A model generated the notes under the pieces. That model ran no database searches. It saw nothing but the letters and a program-made list of their open reading frames with translations, and was not told the origin of the DNA. 64,000 bases of DNA from Meghimatium bilineatum (lineage: Eukaryota; Mollusca; Gastropoda; Stylommatophora; Philomycidae). The DNA lies in the NCBI GenBank assembly GCA_034231615.1, contig CM067298.1:21147478-21211477 (forward strand), given 5' to 3'. How positions within the stretch are numbered: the first letter of the stretch is position 1; each line of letters opens with the position of its first letter. Of the stretch, positions 29,831 through 43,600 are shown one piece after another. A program made the translations under genes and the position numbers.

Positions 29831-30214
29831 ATTACTTCATCATAATATTTTTAGTTTACTTTGACCTTCTACAAGATGTTGTAGCCAATCTCCTACCAAA
29901 TCATCCTTAACCACTTGTTATGATGTGCATGACATGTTACAATATTACTATTCTTTGGCTCTCTTTCGGGCCCTAGTAACGAGTGGCTGTGGAATGCTAA
30001 TTCAGTGGAATTCCTCTATAAAGCATCCTTTTATAACATTTCAAAATCCCTGATTATTTTAACTCTGTCTTAATTAAAAATCATGTAACTCATGTATTAC
30101 AGCACATATCCCTACATAGTGCACTATTTACAATTTGTTTTTGGAAAATATGTAGTCTCTGAACTTTTGACCAATGTGTGTTTCTTAATCTTCTGCGTTC
30201 AGCATCTATGTAAA

Positions 30215-30350
30215 TGGACATAGCATCTATAACACTGGTCATGTTATATTGCCAGGAATGTCGTGAGGGCAAAGTACACTGTCTTCTCCAGGTCAGAGCG
30301 ACTGTCGAATAGATTGTGCCTCAAATCTACGGTATATCCTCTGGCCAGGT
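30215..30350 (-). mobile_element. LINE-H C-terminal fragment
   Basis: CACTGTCTTCTCCAGGTCAG AG and TATCCTCTGGCCAGG match 59060-59140 in the same orientation. Confidence 0.55.
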
Positions 30351-30824
30351 TCAACTCCACAATTCTGCCACCACTTTTGTCTCATCTGTAAAATGCTCCA
30401 CTATATACTGCTGAAGTTGAATGTGCAGGACCATTCATGCAAACAAAACAGTAGCGTAACACATTTTCTATTTTATGAATACTGCTGAAAATCTAATCAG
30501 ACTATTGTGCTACTACAGAGAAATCAGCGGAAACTCTTAACGGGATTTTACAAAAAAATATTTATGGGTAATAATTTGATGTTAATGATGTAGATTTATA
30601 TTTTATTGGTGACGGTGTATATAAAAATATATGAGTACCAGTATATTGATTTTATATATATATATATATGATATGATATATACTATATATATTGTATACT
30701 ATGATATATACATCATATACTATATATATGGGTTCATACTATGTATATGATATATAGCATATGATATTACACTGGTACACAGAAACACATTTGATATTTA
30801 TCAATCTTAACCTGCTAAAGTCAA
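30351..30824. other. AT-rich sequence with TATA/ATATG runs
   Basis: 30640-30780 is almost pure A/T with repeated GATATATAC and CATATGAT motifs; no coding or repeat family recognised elsewhere in the stretch. Confidence 0.6.
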
Positions 30825-30970
30825 ATATATTAGGCCATTGGCCTAAACGTTTGAGACACTGCATCTCCGTTCTCTGGATTGGTCATCCTGATGGAATTTA
30901 ATAGGACTTTGCATGTAGTAGCATTCAGCTGCAAGAGATATCCAGCAGGAGTTTGAAGTTGAACATTAAA
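30825..30970 (+). repeat. SINE1 copy, decayed
   Basis: TTAGGCCATTGGCC, CTCCGTTCTCTGGATTGGTC, AGGAGTTTGAAGTTGAACAT. Confidence 0.5.
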
Positions 30971-31303
30971 AAAGTAATTTTATGTCAACTGTTAATTGTT
31001 TTAGTAAGTATATGTTAGTTGCTGAACATTAGAATAAAAGCAGCAAAATAATACTGTACTTTTTTGCATTGAAGTTTATAATATGCTTGATAAGCAAATG
31101 ATAGTGTTGTGGCTGAATGTTGAGTGTTCATATTTGAAAGGAGAATCCACTTTCACCAAGTTCTTTAAGATATCATTGTCCATACAGTTTCCAGCTAATA
31201 TGTAAGAGTTTGATAACAAACGCAGAAAAAGAAGTATAGAGGTTAGCACTGCGTTTTCAATCTTATAACAATGTCATACATTCACCCATATATTTTACAG
31301 ATA

Positions 31304-31466
31304 TAGTGGAATCCCAACTTAGTCTGGACCAACACAAAATGTTTGTAATAACAGATTCGCTATATACAATACAAACTACCGTATATAGAATAAATATAAT
31401 TAAAATTTTGAAAGTGTTATATAGGGAAATCGGTATAACAGAATGCTCTATATACGGATTCCACTG
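31304..31466. mobile_element. pogo-like MITE, 163 bp
   Basis: TA-flanked. Terminal repeats TAGTGGAATCCC and, inverted, CAGTGGAATCC; the interior (GGTATAACAGAATGCTCTAT) matches other copies. Terminal sequence and TA target fit the pogo/Tigger group of Tc1/mariner elements. Confidence 0.7.
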
Positions 31467-31589
31467 TATTTTAACCTAGGTACATATAGACCCAGAAGAG
31501 ATAAGTCACAAATGCAGCAGTTCTTAAATATGACGTTTATGAAGATTTTCAAAATAAATAAAAACCTGCAGTCAATTAATAGATCTAGA

Positions 31590-31872
31590 AGATGTGTATA
31601 CCCATCCATGGATCATATGCTGGATAGCAAATGTGCTAATCTGTAGAAAAGTCACTCTAAAGTATGAATCCTGGTTATCTGAAATCAGTACAATAGCTCC
31701 CTGTCTGCCACAAGGATCTACTTTGTCTACGAGGCAGTTTAATGTGTACACTATAAAAATTGCTCAATTGCTAACCTCAGAGCCTTGTACAGTTGTAACT
31801 TATGCTGATGATATCCTACTATACAACATGGGCAGGTACAGAATGAATATTGCTAACAGCGTACAGGGTTAG
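31590..31872 (+). mobile_element. LINE reverse transcriptase fragment (YADD box)
   Basis: APCLPQGSTLSTRQFNVYTI then TVVTYADDILLYN: RT motifs B and C of a Jockey/I-like LINE. Flanked by LINE-J below; may be an independent insertion. Confidence 0.7.
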
Positions 31873-31984
31873 TTAGTTATTCCTCTAGGGTCAAAGACAG
31901 CACATAGGGCGGATGTCACAGTGCTACGCAATGACTTTGTATGTCGAATAAAAGGTTGCAGATAATTCATTTGGTGCTTCATCT

Positions 31985-34250
31985 GTGCAATCCAGTCAGG
32001 TGGATGAAGTGCTGTGCTCTAAGCCTCGAAGAAGTCCACCATTGGCAACTGGTGGTACATCTGTCTCAATTTGTGGAGCCAGGAAAAGAGATCAGAGGAG
32101 AACAAATGCTGGTTCAAAAAATACACATAAAGATCATGATGCAGACTCCAAAGACAAGAATAAGACTTTGGAAATGTTACAGTGGAATGCAGAAGGTGTC
32201 TACAATACAAAAACTGCACTCACAAACCAATTACACAATGAAGAAATTGATATAGCATGCATATAGGAAACACACCTCACAAAAAACAACAGATTCAACA
32301 TTCGAGGATACCAAACATTTCAGATTTATAGAGAAAAGAGACACAAAGGAGGAGTACTTATACTGGTCAAAAACAATATCATTGCCTCAGAAATCCGAGT
32401 AAACACAGAAGAACAAGCTGAAATAATTGGAACCTGCTTAACCCTTACAACTAAAGAGGTTACATTATATAGCTATTATGTAAACAAGACAAGAGCCTAT
32501 CTTTGCAGACAATTACATAGAAAAATATAACTGTCTTGTGATTGGTGACTTCAAAAACCACTCATGGAGATGGGGATGTACAGAACAAGATACTAGAGAA
32601 GAAAAAGTGGAAGACTGGCAATGCGAGGTGAAACTTCAACTGCTTAATGAACCCGAAGATCCTCAAACTTTCTAATCTAGAAGATGGCACACCATGTTCA
32701 CAAACCACAGACCTAGCCTTTGCAACAGACGCTTTAGCTAAATTAACATACAGGAAAGTGCTGGAGCAGCTTGGTGGAAGTGACCATCGCCTCATCAAAC
32801 TCACCACTGACATTAACCAGACCCCTGCTGGCCCCCACAACTACACCTAGATGGAACTTCAAGAAAGCAAACTGGAGTAGGCTAAGTATGCTGACCGGAC
32901 AGACAAATTCACAAAAACCCTAAATCCAAGGATTAAAAACGTGAATAAAACTGCACAACTCCTGGCGTCTGCACTTCTTACAAGCAAAGCATACCAAGAA
33001 GAATTAGAGAAAATTACCAGACGTACTGGTCTGATGAACTCAATGAGTTGGAGAAATAAGTGTCAAAGGCCAGAGACAGCCGAAAAAGCCCATCCACAGA
33101 AAACAACATATCTCTAATAGATAATGTAGACAAACTAAGAAAAATTACAAGCACAAGGAAAAGCTGGCATGAAAAAAACAGAAAGTTTAAACTTCGACAA
33201 AGAGGGAAGAAAACTATGAAAAATAACAAAAATGCTAAACAACGAAGATAACAAAATAGCACCACCTGCTATAGAAAATGGAGATGTACTCACAGGAAAG
33301 AAGGCTACGAATCACTTTATACAGCATTATAGTGCCTGTCATAATGTCGATGAAAATAGGAGAAAAGAAATATGAAAAGAACTACGGAAGATAGAAAAAG
33401 AGATAAGCAAGATGTCATGAATATGCCCTTCATGATCAATGAACTAAATAAAGAACTAGCAGTATTAAAATTTAGGAAATCACCTGGCCCAGACATCCCA
33501 AATGAACTGTTAATTCACATCGGACCATCAACGCTGCAATGTATGCAGACGAGATGGCAATATGGTGCAGTGAAGAGAGCATAGACACAACAAAAATAAG
33601 GTTACGTGAAACAATGGACCAGTGGGAAGACAGCTGTTGGTTGTAATGGGCCATGTCTATCAATGTCCAAAAAACTACCTATACCATCTTCAGACTTACT
33701 GACATGGAAACAGCACACACACAAGTGCCAAGCAAAAGGTATAACGATAACAGCATTCCTTAGAGAAATTAGCTGGAACAGATTGGGGTGCAAATAAGAA
33801 AATTCTAAGTTGATAATACACAGAATACGTAAGACCAGCTGTGAAATGTCAGCATGGGGGCAACCAAGAGTAACATTCAACAAAAGATCTCAAAGATACA
33901 AACCGCAATCTCATAATTATAACAGGAAGTATGAATAATACACCAATCCCAGAAATGGAAACATGCACAGGTTTGTCATCAATGGAAGAAATAAGAAATG
34001 AAAAAATCCTCACACAGTATGCAGTTCAAATGTTTGAAGAGTCATCAAATGAACCAAAGACTAAGGAGACCTACAAAAGAGCGACTCAAAAGAAGTAGCG
34101 TTCTACACTCGATAAACAGCTTCAGAAATCATTCACATATACAGATCGACAAAACCTAAAACCAATATACACATTTCATACATAGGCCATCCTATCCAAC
34201 CTGGGACAAGAAAAGCTTCATAAGAATTACCAAGAATTATAAAAAAAAGT
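31985..34250 (+). mobile_element. LINE-J: endonuclease and partial RT, decayed
   Basis: A basic N-terminal stretch is followed by an APE-type endonuclease: MLQWNAEGVYNTKTALTNQL, IACI.ETHLTKNN, HKGGVLILVKN and CLVIGDFKNHSWRWG (GDFN motif, here GDFK). 33390-33560 reads ELAVLKFRKSPGPDIPNELL, the RT start. The RT palm appears deleted near 33580-33605, since the next stretch already resembles sequence downstream of the YADD box. Several stops and frame changes. Confidence 0.75.
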
Positions 34251-34479
34251 AGATACTCATCGGGTTCTGTACCACTCCGCCACAGATGAGTAGAAAGCTA
34301 CTCTACTGTACATTCAAGTGTTGCGATGTCTCACTTGCAAAATTGTATCATTAGCTCCACATGGTGTTTTTAACATAAGACTGGGATCAAATTTTATTCG
34401 GAGATCATATAGCCCGTCGTGATGTTCAAATGTGTGCACATCAATTGGCCAACTTTTATTCTAGTTTGGACTTCTATTT

Positions 34480-35100
34480 CAGGGTGCAATGAATAGAACC
34501 ACTGTATTATTTCCATACGACTAAGGAGACAATGTGTCGCCCATGAAAAATCATGTTCACATCTTGTCTCAATTTCTGACTTTTGTTTTATATCAAAGAA
34601 TTTTCATGGATGATGAATAGATACAGGCAAGTGGACATTACACCGTAATCTTTTTGTGGTAGACTCCTAGGTAACGGGGAATGCTGAGTGTACTATCACT
34701 GTGGATGAGTCAACAATTCTGACAGAAGAATTATGGGATAGTTTACTCAATGCCAAAACGGATGTGCTGGATCGGAAAGCGCAAAATAATGTAGCTCGAC
34801 TGTGAATCTGGCAGCACAATATACCTCATGCTTACTGGCGGAAATCACATGATCTCTCGTGTTGGTTATCAGAGAGAGAACGCAGAAAACGTTGGTTCAG
34901 AAGTGTGTGCTGTGCTCATTGCAGGGCATGGTAATCCTGGTTTTATCTTTAGCAATGGAATACCTCCCTTCTGGGACTAAACATGCATTCATAAATCTCT
35001 CTTATACATCCATGCATTTGAGACCTTATATAAGCACGGATGTTACCAACAACAGAGATAACCTGTGCGTTTGTCAGAAGGGCTAAGGCATGACCATCTG
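34480..35100 (+). repeat. Repeat X copy containing a SINE3-type insertion
   Basis: Starts CTTCTATTTCAGGGTGCAAT and ends CTGTGCGTTTGTCAGAAGGG. 34755-34885 (GCCAAAACGGATGTGCTGGA to GAGAGAACGCAGAAAACG) interrupts it relative to 18915-19620. Confidence 0.6.
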
Positions 35101-35203
35101 CGGTATAGAAGACCCCGGCACAGAAAGTAACCAAGCCTTCATTCGTTACGTTTTTGGTTATATTATTAATGACTTTCATTGATCAATATTTATATACTTG
35201 AAA

Positions 35204-36340
35204 TCATAAAGTCCATAACCAATATTTTATGAATGAATAAATGCGAATATCGCTGTGAAAGAGTGGTTCGTCATCTTCGTTAACGAAAACCATTGCAACC
35301 TCATTAGATGTTGGTTCATTATTGCGACGTTGATGAGATTGGCGGTCACGCTTGAAGACCATGTTTACTATTGAGCTTAGCCTTCCAGTTTGAGTCGCAT
35401 TCTGAATCTCTCTTTTTTCGATATCACGCATTAACTGACACGACTGTGCTAGTCTATTGTGTTGACGAAAAAATCGATCTATTTTATCAAGAATTTCTCT
35501 TCCGCATGTAACATTTGCTGCGTGTTCTTTTCGAACGTCTGTTGCTTGAGTACTGTCCAAAACATACAACTGAGAAAACTGTGGAACTTTGTTGTATGGC
35601 GGTTGCATATAAGAAGTTCGATGATAAGTTTGCCCATGAACTTTAAAAACATATGGACATCGACCTTGAGATTCCGTAATTTTTGCTCCCATTGAGGCGA
35701 AAGAAAGAGCGACTATTCTCGCGAAAATGTGTGTATTTATGGTATATATTAGAGAGTATCAAGCAGAGAAACTCGGAGGTACTCCAGCGTATTACCATGG
35801 ATGTCTTGTGGCTATGGTAGCATGATCTTTCCCTTTCGGCAACAACTTGTAAACTTGTCATCGTTAGGACGTTCGTCCAAAATATATTTAGCACCACAAA
35901 ATTGACATATAATATCGAAAATTCAAGTTATGTGCAGCAACACGATTCTCAAAATTTGCTGCTTCATTTCAAATTGCTTGACTTCGACGCATATGTGACA
36001 ATAAGTGAGCCTCGGCATCTGCAGCTCGACTTCTCTGCGTTTGTTCAACAGTTTCATGCTGCCTGTGACGACGTTAGTATTCTCTATTCATAGCGTGTCG
36101 ATTTTCTCTTTGCGCTGGTGATTCTAGCTTAGCTTGACACCGATGAAATTCAGCACCTTTAGCAAATCGTGTTTGTCTTTGTTGAAGGGTTTCTTGATCA
36201 ATTCTTTGTATCTCTATTTCAATTATAGGCCTATGTCTATGCTATGCACCATTTGCAGCACGAATCCGAGTGACTCTTAATTTTGACGACTCAACCATCT
36301 AGCTTTTCGCTATTTTGTTTTTAGACGCTTTCTTGCGATG
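35204..36340 (-). mobile_element. Helitron, Rep/N-terminal region, broken
   Basis: The 162-residue reverse frame at 35204-35692 has GRCPYVFKVHGQTYHRTS, FSQLYVLDSTQATDVRKEHA and IDRFFRQHNRLAQSCQLMRD, the Helitron_like_N domain. Upstream on the same strand (to about 36340) are degenerate Arg/Ala-rich repeats and HIFARIVALSFASMGAKITE, as in Helitrons. The REP HUH motif and the helicase were not found, and several stops separate the parts. Confidence 0.7.
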
Positions 36341-36499
36341 GATCCTCTTCATATATTATTTAAAGCAAATTAAATGCATATTTTAAATGTAATGTATTTT
36401 ATATAACTTTGACCACAAGCCGATGCAGAAGTTTACCCTATATCATACTTGTGTTGTTCGTCCATCACATTTGTTACCATGACCATTTGTTACATCCAC

Positions 36500-36690
36500 T
36501 TTTGAAAATTCAATTTTAGTTATGTCCTTGATTATGAGTTCGTAGATGGCTAATGAGCCCTATTCGAGCTGTAAATGTCCTCGGACAGTACGGACATGGA
36601 ATGACCACTGTAGACGGATTTTGGTCTATCCGTGACTTTCTAGCTGCTCTTAGAGTCAGTGGGAAAAGCTTTTCCCTTCGGGTGAATTTT
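36500..36690 (-). mobile_element. LINE-B-related 3' end
   Basis: Reverse strand reads SRIDQNPSTVVIPCPYCPRT then [19 protein letters not shown], the terminal zinc-finger end of this LINE group. Twin copy at 43520-43725. Confidence 0.75.
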
Positions 36691-37132
36691 CGTGGATATT
36701 AAAATGACTTGCACTGGGGATTTTGATTAAAGTGAGGAAGGGTTGTGCAAAGCGTCGCCCTCACTCTCTTGTCGGACCTCATTTGAAACCATTGGCAAGA
36801 CGAATCGAGACGACTGGAAGTGAAGTACGATGCAGTGGATGGCCATGGTTTTCTACGTGTCTCACCATGCACGATGCGGTCCACACTGCGTGGCGTTCGC
36901 CTACATTACCCGGTGGGCCGATAAACTATCGTACCTCGTACGCGTAAATTCGCCGAATATCAGACTTTACGTGGAAATCGTACTTAGCGCATCAATAGCA
37001 ATTGTATACAAAAATGTCGCCCTCTTTGACTAACATCACGACACCAATCGTTTTGATTGGATGTCACACGGAATTCCGTGACGTAAATACGCTAATTATA
37101 GAGACTGACAGAACACGTCTCTCTCTCTTTCT

Positions 37133-37247
<115 letters not shown>

Positions 37248-37438
37248 ATAGGTTTTTTGTATGTTTTGGAGCTGGATCTTTTCAAATTTGATGAGTGGGT
37301 CGCTGATTCAGCCATTTAAAAAAGGTGTGTCTTGGAGTAGTTGACTGACGTCATTCAGTAATTTTGTGTGTGCGATGCGGAACAGACTAAAATAAAAATA
37401 ATTACATATGAATAGTGTCGGATGACTGCACTCATGGT

Positions 37439-37678
37439 ATGGTAAGAGTTGAACCAGCATCAAATAGTGCCTTAACATCACCCAATCAAGTACAACGTAA
37501 CCATACAAACATGGCGGTTAGTCAGCAACCAAGACAACATCGCGCAATGGGACCAGGAGTTCTTCAAAATCAAATAACTCACTCACTGAGACGTAGAAAG
37601 AAGTCTGAGAGTTCCGACTTCAGTGCTGTCAATCCATTTGTAAAATATTTTCTATTTGGGACAAATTTTTTGTTTATG
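37439..37678 (+). CDS. TSPAN33: Tspan33-like exon 1: cytosolic N-terminus and first half of TM1
   Basis: The frame is bounded by TGA at 37409; ATG codons at 37439 and 37511 are both in frame. It encodes a basic Ser/Gln-rich tail ([12 protein letters not shown]) and [16 protein letters not shown], ending at the donor ATG|GTATGT. The next exon resumes inside TM1, the usual place for this intron in tetraspanins. Confidence 0.88.
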
Positions 37679-40600
37679 GTATGTATTGCAGGCTCTATAG
37701 AAGAGACAGAGTTGTTTGTTTACTTTAATCTAAGTTTAGAACCCCCCTCCCCCCAAAAAATAAAATAATAAGTTAAGTAGTAAAAGTAGGACCCGAACAA
37801 ACGTAAATATTAGGCCTAAACAACATTTTATACAATAAAAATATATAATAGGCCTAAATAGTTTAGTCATGGTAAAACTAAGGTTGAAGTCTTCACTGTG
37901 CTATAAATAGCACACAGTTTACATTTTTAACTAGCCGACGTCACGGATTTCCGTGTAACACCAAAGAAATTAATTAATGCCGTGACGTCACATCTCCCTA
38001 CACAATGATATAAACCACATTTATAATTATAATTTGTATAACTAATTTATTTTTAAATTTATTACTGATCCTAACCCTTACCCCCATCCCTAATCTAAAT
38101 ACTAATTCCAAATTAATATGCCTTTTCAATTAATATACCTTAATTTTAAATACAAATTCTACTAATCACGCTGCAAAGGTTAGGTAATACCTCGAAACTA
38201 GAACAAAGATCACAGTGAATAATTAAACCGTAGTTGCGTCCATGTCATGTGACGTATTGTGTCCAACATAGCCTTTCTTATGAATCTCCTGATTGCCAAA
38301 GACAGATGTGTCAGGCCATTCACGCAAATAAAACGGCTATACAATGCATTTCCATTCTCTGGTCTACATCCTGTTAGAAATCTAGTTGGACCATTGTCCT
38401 GATACAAGAGATCGTCAGTGGGAGTTTGTGAGAATGTATGCTGAAGAAGATTCTCCTGAAATCCCCATGGTCTCTGGCAAGTTGTCCCTCCTCTTCTAGT
38501 AACTTATGCATTAATGAATATCTCTTTTCCAGAAACATCTTTGTCGACCTTTGCCTCTACTGCCTTCTATCGCCCTCTTCAACAACACACTTTCCATGCC
38601 ATCGTGTCACATGGCTGAAAAAACCCAACTTTCTTCTAAAAGTGTTTAAAAGCCTTCTTGGTTGGTCATCCTTCTATGTTGTGTTTCAAAATATGTGCCC
38701 TGTGTTTAAAAATCTGTAGCTTTGCAACCATTTCACTAAAATTCATAAAATTTGGTGTAGGGCCTAAGCTACTGCTCCATTGACCCAACAAACATTTTTT
38801 CAGTTAGAATGAACAACAGATTTTCAAAATGTCTTATGAGCTTTGTTATATTTACGTCTTCTTTTGTTTGCCTGGAACATGCCTGTATCTAAAGTTTTAT
38901 TTCTTCTATAAACTTGAATGTATTCTATAACTCGTACAGAGGTCTATAGAGTTTTCAATTCCATTGTTCCCGCCGAATACGGATGTGTCGGGCCATTGGC
39001 GCAAATAAAATGGCGACACAACGCATTTCCATTTTCTGGACTACATCCTGCTGGAAATCTAGAAGGACCATGATCCTGCTAGATCCAGTGGGAGTTTGAG
39101 AATGAACACTGAAGAAGAAGAAGAATAATTCCATTGTTGTTTCTCTGGGCCAGTGTATTTGCCTCAGAATTTCATATTCCTGAAGAATATGTTCTGCTGT
39201 CTGACAAGCCTGTACACATGGCCGTGTTGCTTATCTTGAACTTTGTATACATGTGGCTGCTGAGTTGGTTGTGTCCTGTTCTGAGGTGCAGAATGACAAC
39301 TTGGTCTGGTCTGTTCATAATTTGGTAGTCATCTTGTGTTGAAGTTGGCTTTCTAATTGCCTTAATCATCTGTTTCTTTTGATGGTATGTTATTGGCACA
39401 TCTGGTTAATCATCAGCAGCTCCCTCCTTAGCCAGAGGATCTGCTTTCTAAATTCCAGGTATTTTACAATGTGATGGTTTCCACTGTATAGTCATGTGTA
39501 TGGTTGATTATGGATTAGGAATCTTCATGTTTGCAATATGAACATCTGGAATGTATACAGAATGAGTGAATACACATAGCCCTTGACTGCACAAAAGATA
39601 TCTCCATTGTAAGAATGAGATGTATGTTGGGGCTTTTATCACTACATTCCAACCATGCTTATTGAACTAAATCATATATATGTTTCACATAAGTATTTTT
39701 TGAACTAAATCATATATATGTTTCACATAAGTACTCTTGGAACTAAATCATATATTTGTTTCACACTAAATTATATATATTTTTCACTTAAGTACTCTTG
39801 GAACTAAATCATATATATGTTTCACATATATTTTCCAACATATTTAAGGTCATTAGCACAGAAAGTATTCTTGGAACTAAATCATATATATGTTTCATAT
39901 AAATACTCTTGGGACTAAATCATATATATGTTTCACATAATTACTCTTGAACTAAATCATATATGTTTCATGTAAGTACTCTTGAACTAAATCATATAAG
40001 ACAACAACATCCACTGCACATGAATGTTCATAATATAATTGGCACAAGAATCAAGTGAGGCATGTCATGGATGGCACTAGTTTAAAAGACAATTAGAGAC
40101 CATGATCTCGACATTTCCTACAGGAGAAAATGACACTTGATCATGGCTTGATAATCACTTTTAGCAGGGAATATAGAGATTGGGGAAACGGTAAAGCAAA
40201 CCAGTAAAAGATATGGCTGGAAGATTGATGACAGAACCTGTAGAGGAAAAGACAAGAAGGAAGGTCTAGGAACACATGAAAAGAGAAACTATGAAAGAGT
40301 TGACAGAAATGAAAATCACATGAAATGAGGCTGATAATATGTCCAAGGATAAATAGAAAACCATTGTCTGTGGTCTATACACTAGACAATATATAAATAC
40401 CAAGGTGTTCCGAGGGTTTAATTAATTGGAATTAATGGTTATGGTATGAGCAGGCTGAAGAGGAGTAACTATTCAACACATTTAAGGTCATTAGCACAGA
40501 AAGATCCAATACTGGCACATGTAAAATCTAGGTCCATACAACCAGTCAGCGGTACCCCTCCTTGGGCATGCACACTTCAAGAACTAAAAGAAGGGATATA

Positions 40601-43600
40601 AAAGAAAGGAACTCGTACTTGAAGAAAATGTGTATTACAGAAAAGTACATAAAAGATAAATAAACAGTGGACTCCTTGATATGTATATACAGATGGCTTG
40701 GCTACAAATGCAACTATGAATGGAGGAATGGCCCTCAGACTAATGGCATTAGACATGTTCTATCTAAATCAATACTAAGACAGAAATGGAAACTCTCAAT
40801 GAAGCAGCAGAAATAGTGGAGTCCCTCTATAGTGCATTCTTTTATAACAAATTTCCCACTTTAACAACACTTTTTTAATTCCCAGTTAATATATTCATTA
40901 TTGTCTGTATTGTATATAACAAATTTCTGTTATTACATAGATATTTCATCGGTCCAGACCAAGTTGTTATAATGGGATTTTACTGTAGTAAAACCAAATG
41001 TAAAAATGAAATAATAATAAACGAAGGAGCAAGGATTTTTTCTATATTGCTGTCCAATAGGGACCTTTATCAAGAAACAAATGGAAACAGGAAACAAAAA
41101 CACAAAATTATTAAATTATTAGGTTACGTGGGATGTAATAATAATAATAATAAAAAGTATATTAAAGTTGTACTACTAACAAAGTGAAACATGAAATAAT
41201 TAGAATTTTTGAGAATTTAAACATTGATGGTAAAGATCTGAAGATAATAAGGAATATATATATATATATATATATATATAAGCAACAAAGAGGAGCCATA
41301 AGAATCAATAACCAAACAGAAGCATTTCAACACATCAAACAAAGGATTAGACAAGATTGTGTGCTGTCATCTTATTTATTCAATGTATATAGTGAAATGA
41401 TAATGAGATCTGTTCAAGATATACCAGGAATATCAGTTGGAGGGCATATTATAAACAACATACGATACACTGATGATAGTTTTGATAGCTGAAAATGAAA
41501 CATGGTGAAAAGAAATGATGAACATCATTGCATAATATCACTGAAGGAAGTCAAAACAAAGGGCTTTGTCTGTATAGCAGAAATTATCTCTAGAATGCAT
41601 CAAAGATGTTGGGATCAGACTAAAGAAAGTCAACATATTCAAATATTTGGGTGCATTAATAACATCAGAAGGAATATGTATTAAAGAAGTTAAATGTAGA
41701 ATTGCCCAGACAAAGGCAACATTTAACAAGATGACAAACATCCTATGTAATATATCTTTAATAATACTCACGTATAAGACAGGTAATGAAGTCCTACTGA
41801 ATGACGACTAAAACACTACACACTATCACTAACGGATGTAAATATGGTACATATAACAAAACAAAACACAGAATATAATTATATTCTGCATAGAATATAC
41901 GCATTATATTCTGTGTTTTGTTTTGTTATATGTACCATATTTACATCCGTTAGTGATAGTGTGTAGTGTTTTAGTCGTCATTCAGTAGGACTTCATTACC
42001 TGTCTTACACGTGAGTATTATTTTCCATTATGTTCTACTAGCAGTACCACCTTCTATTGATTACCGTAATATATCTTTGTCATTTGAGGTGAGAATGAGA
42101 GTTCTTCGAATTAGAAGTTATATAGAACCAATTCTGATGTATGGAAGTGAATCTTAGAAGCTCAGCAGAACAGTGAAAAATTATATTGACGCAGCAGAGA
42201 TGTGGTTTTATAGAAGAATGTTGAAAAAACTATGGAGAGATAACAAGCGTAATGAAGATATCTTGACAGAAGTTACTTCAAAAAGAGAACTGCTTACCTG
42301 CATCAGAAAGAAACAATCCACATTTTTTGGACACATCATGAGAAGAGGAAAGATGGAACACATTGTAATAACAGCTCATTGAAGAGCAAGAGACGTAAGG
42401 GAAAACTAAGAAAGGAGATGCTTGACAACCTAGCATTGTGGCATGGGAGAACATTGGTATTGGAAATGAATTACAGCGCACAAAATAGAAGGCTCTGGAA
42501 AGACAGGATAACCAATGCCACATGGCATAGACCGTAATAAGAAGAATTACTACTAATGAATGCACTAACTGTCATTACAGCATTGACAATGTGCAGGAAC
42601 ACCGAACTGAATGAACTGAGGGAAATTCTAGTTTAGCTGCCTCATAATTTAAAGAGTAGTGATGCAGTGTATATCTTCATCCTGCACCATCTATGGAAAC
42701 CAACTCACCTACAGACTGGCCAAAAAAGGAGAAAACCTGCCACAAGAAGACTTTCTGGTAAGCTATTAGTTCATCATCAAAGGCAGCTACAACAAAATGT
42801 GGAAAGAAGACCATCCCAGATGATGGGTATTATCAAATATTCAGAAGAGACAGGCTATCTTGATGTTTCTCAGAACCAGTCACAACAAAATGAGACATTA
42901 CTTGTACACCATATTTAGAATAGTTAATATTTAGAATAACTTGGAAAATATGACAGTGGAACATATCTTACAAGACTGCCCCCATTATGCAGATCCGAGG
43001 AGAAAGACATGGTCTTTCAGCCCCAATCAGCTTTGATGAGAAGTTGTATGGCAAAACGGAAACCCTGATACAGACAGACATAGAATAGAATCATATCATA
43101 GAATACAGAGTCCCAATCTGAATGAGGGATGATTACAGAGAAGAAAATTGATTGATCTATTTATCTTACCGGTATTTGTGAAATAAATGTTGATATTTTT
43201 CTATATTTTTGTCCTACAGCTGATAGGGGTAGCATTTGCAGCTTCAGGAATTTACATTTTATCTCAAAAGAACAAAACAGTTAACAGCTTCATGGAATTT
43301 GTTTTTGATCCAGCTTGTGATTTATGCCTTGTTGGTTTCATTATTCTTGCCATAGCCTTCTTTGGTTGTGGTGGAGCTTTGCGAGAATCAACCCTCTTTC
43401 TTCGGATTGTAAGTATGCATTTTTATAATTATTTATTCATTGAACAAGCCAATGGTTTCACAAATTTATCATCTTTATTTAGGTATTTAGTCTGTTGATT
43501 ATTCTCTTCGTGAGGAGAAATGCAACAGCGGATAGCAGATAGAAAGTCACGGATAGACCAAGGTCCGTCTACAGTCATCATTCCATGTCCGAACTGTCCA

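Noticed and set aside
32562-33265. Reverse-strand hydrophobic ORFs
   Set aside because: Antisense shadows of the LINE-J endonuclease and RT region.
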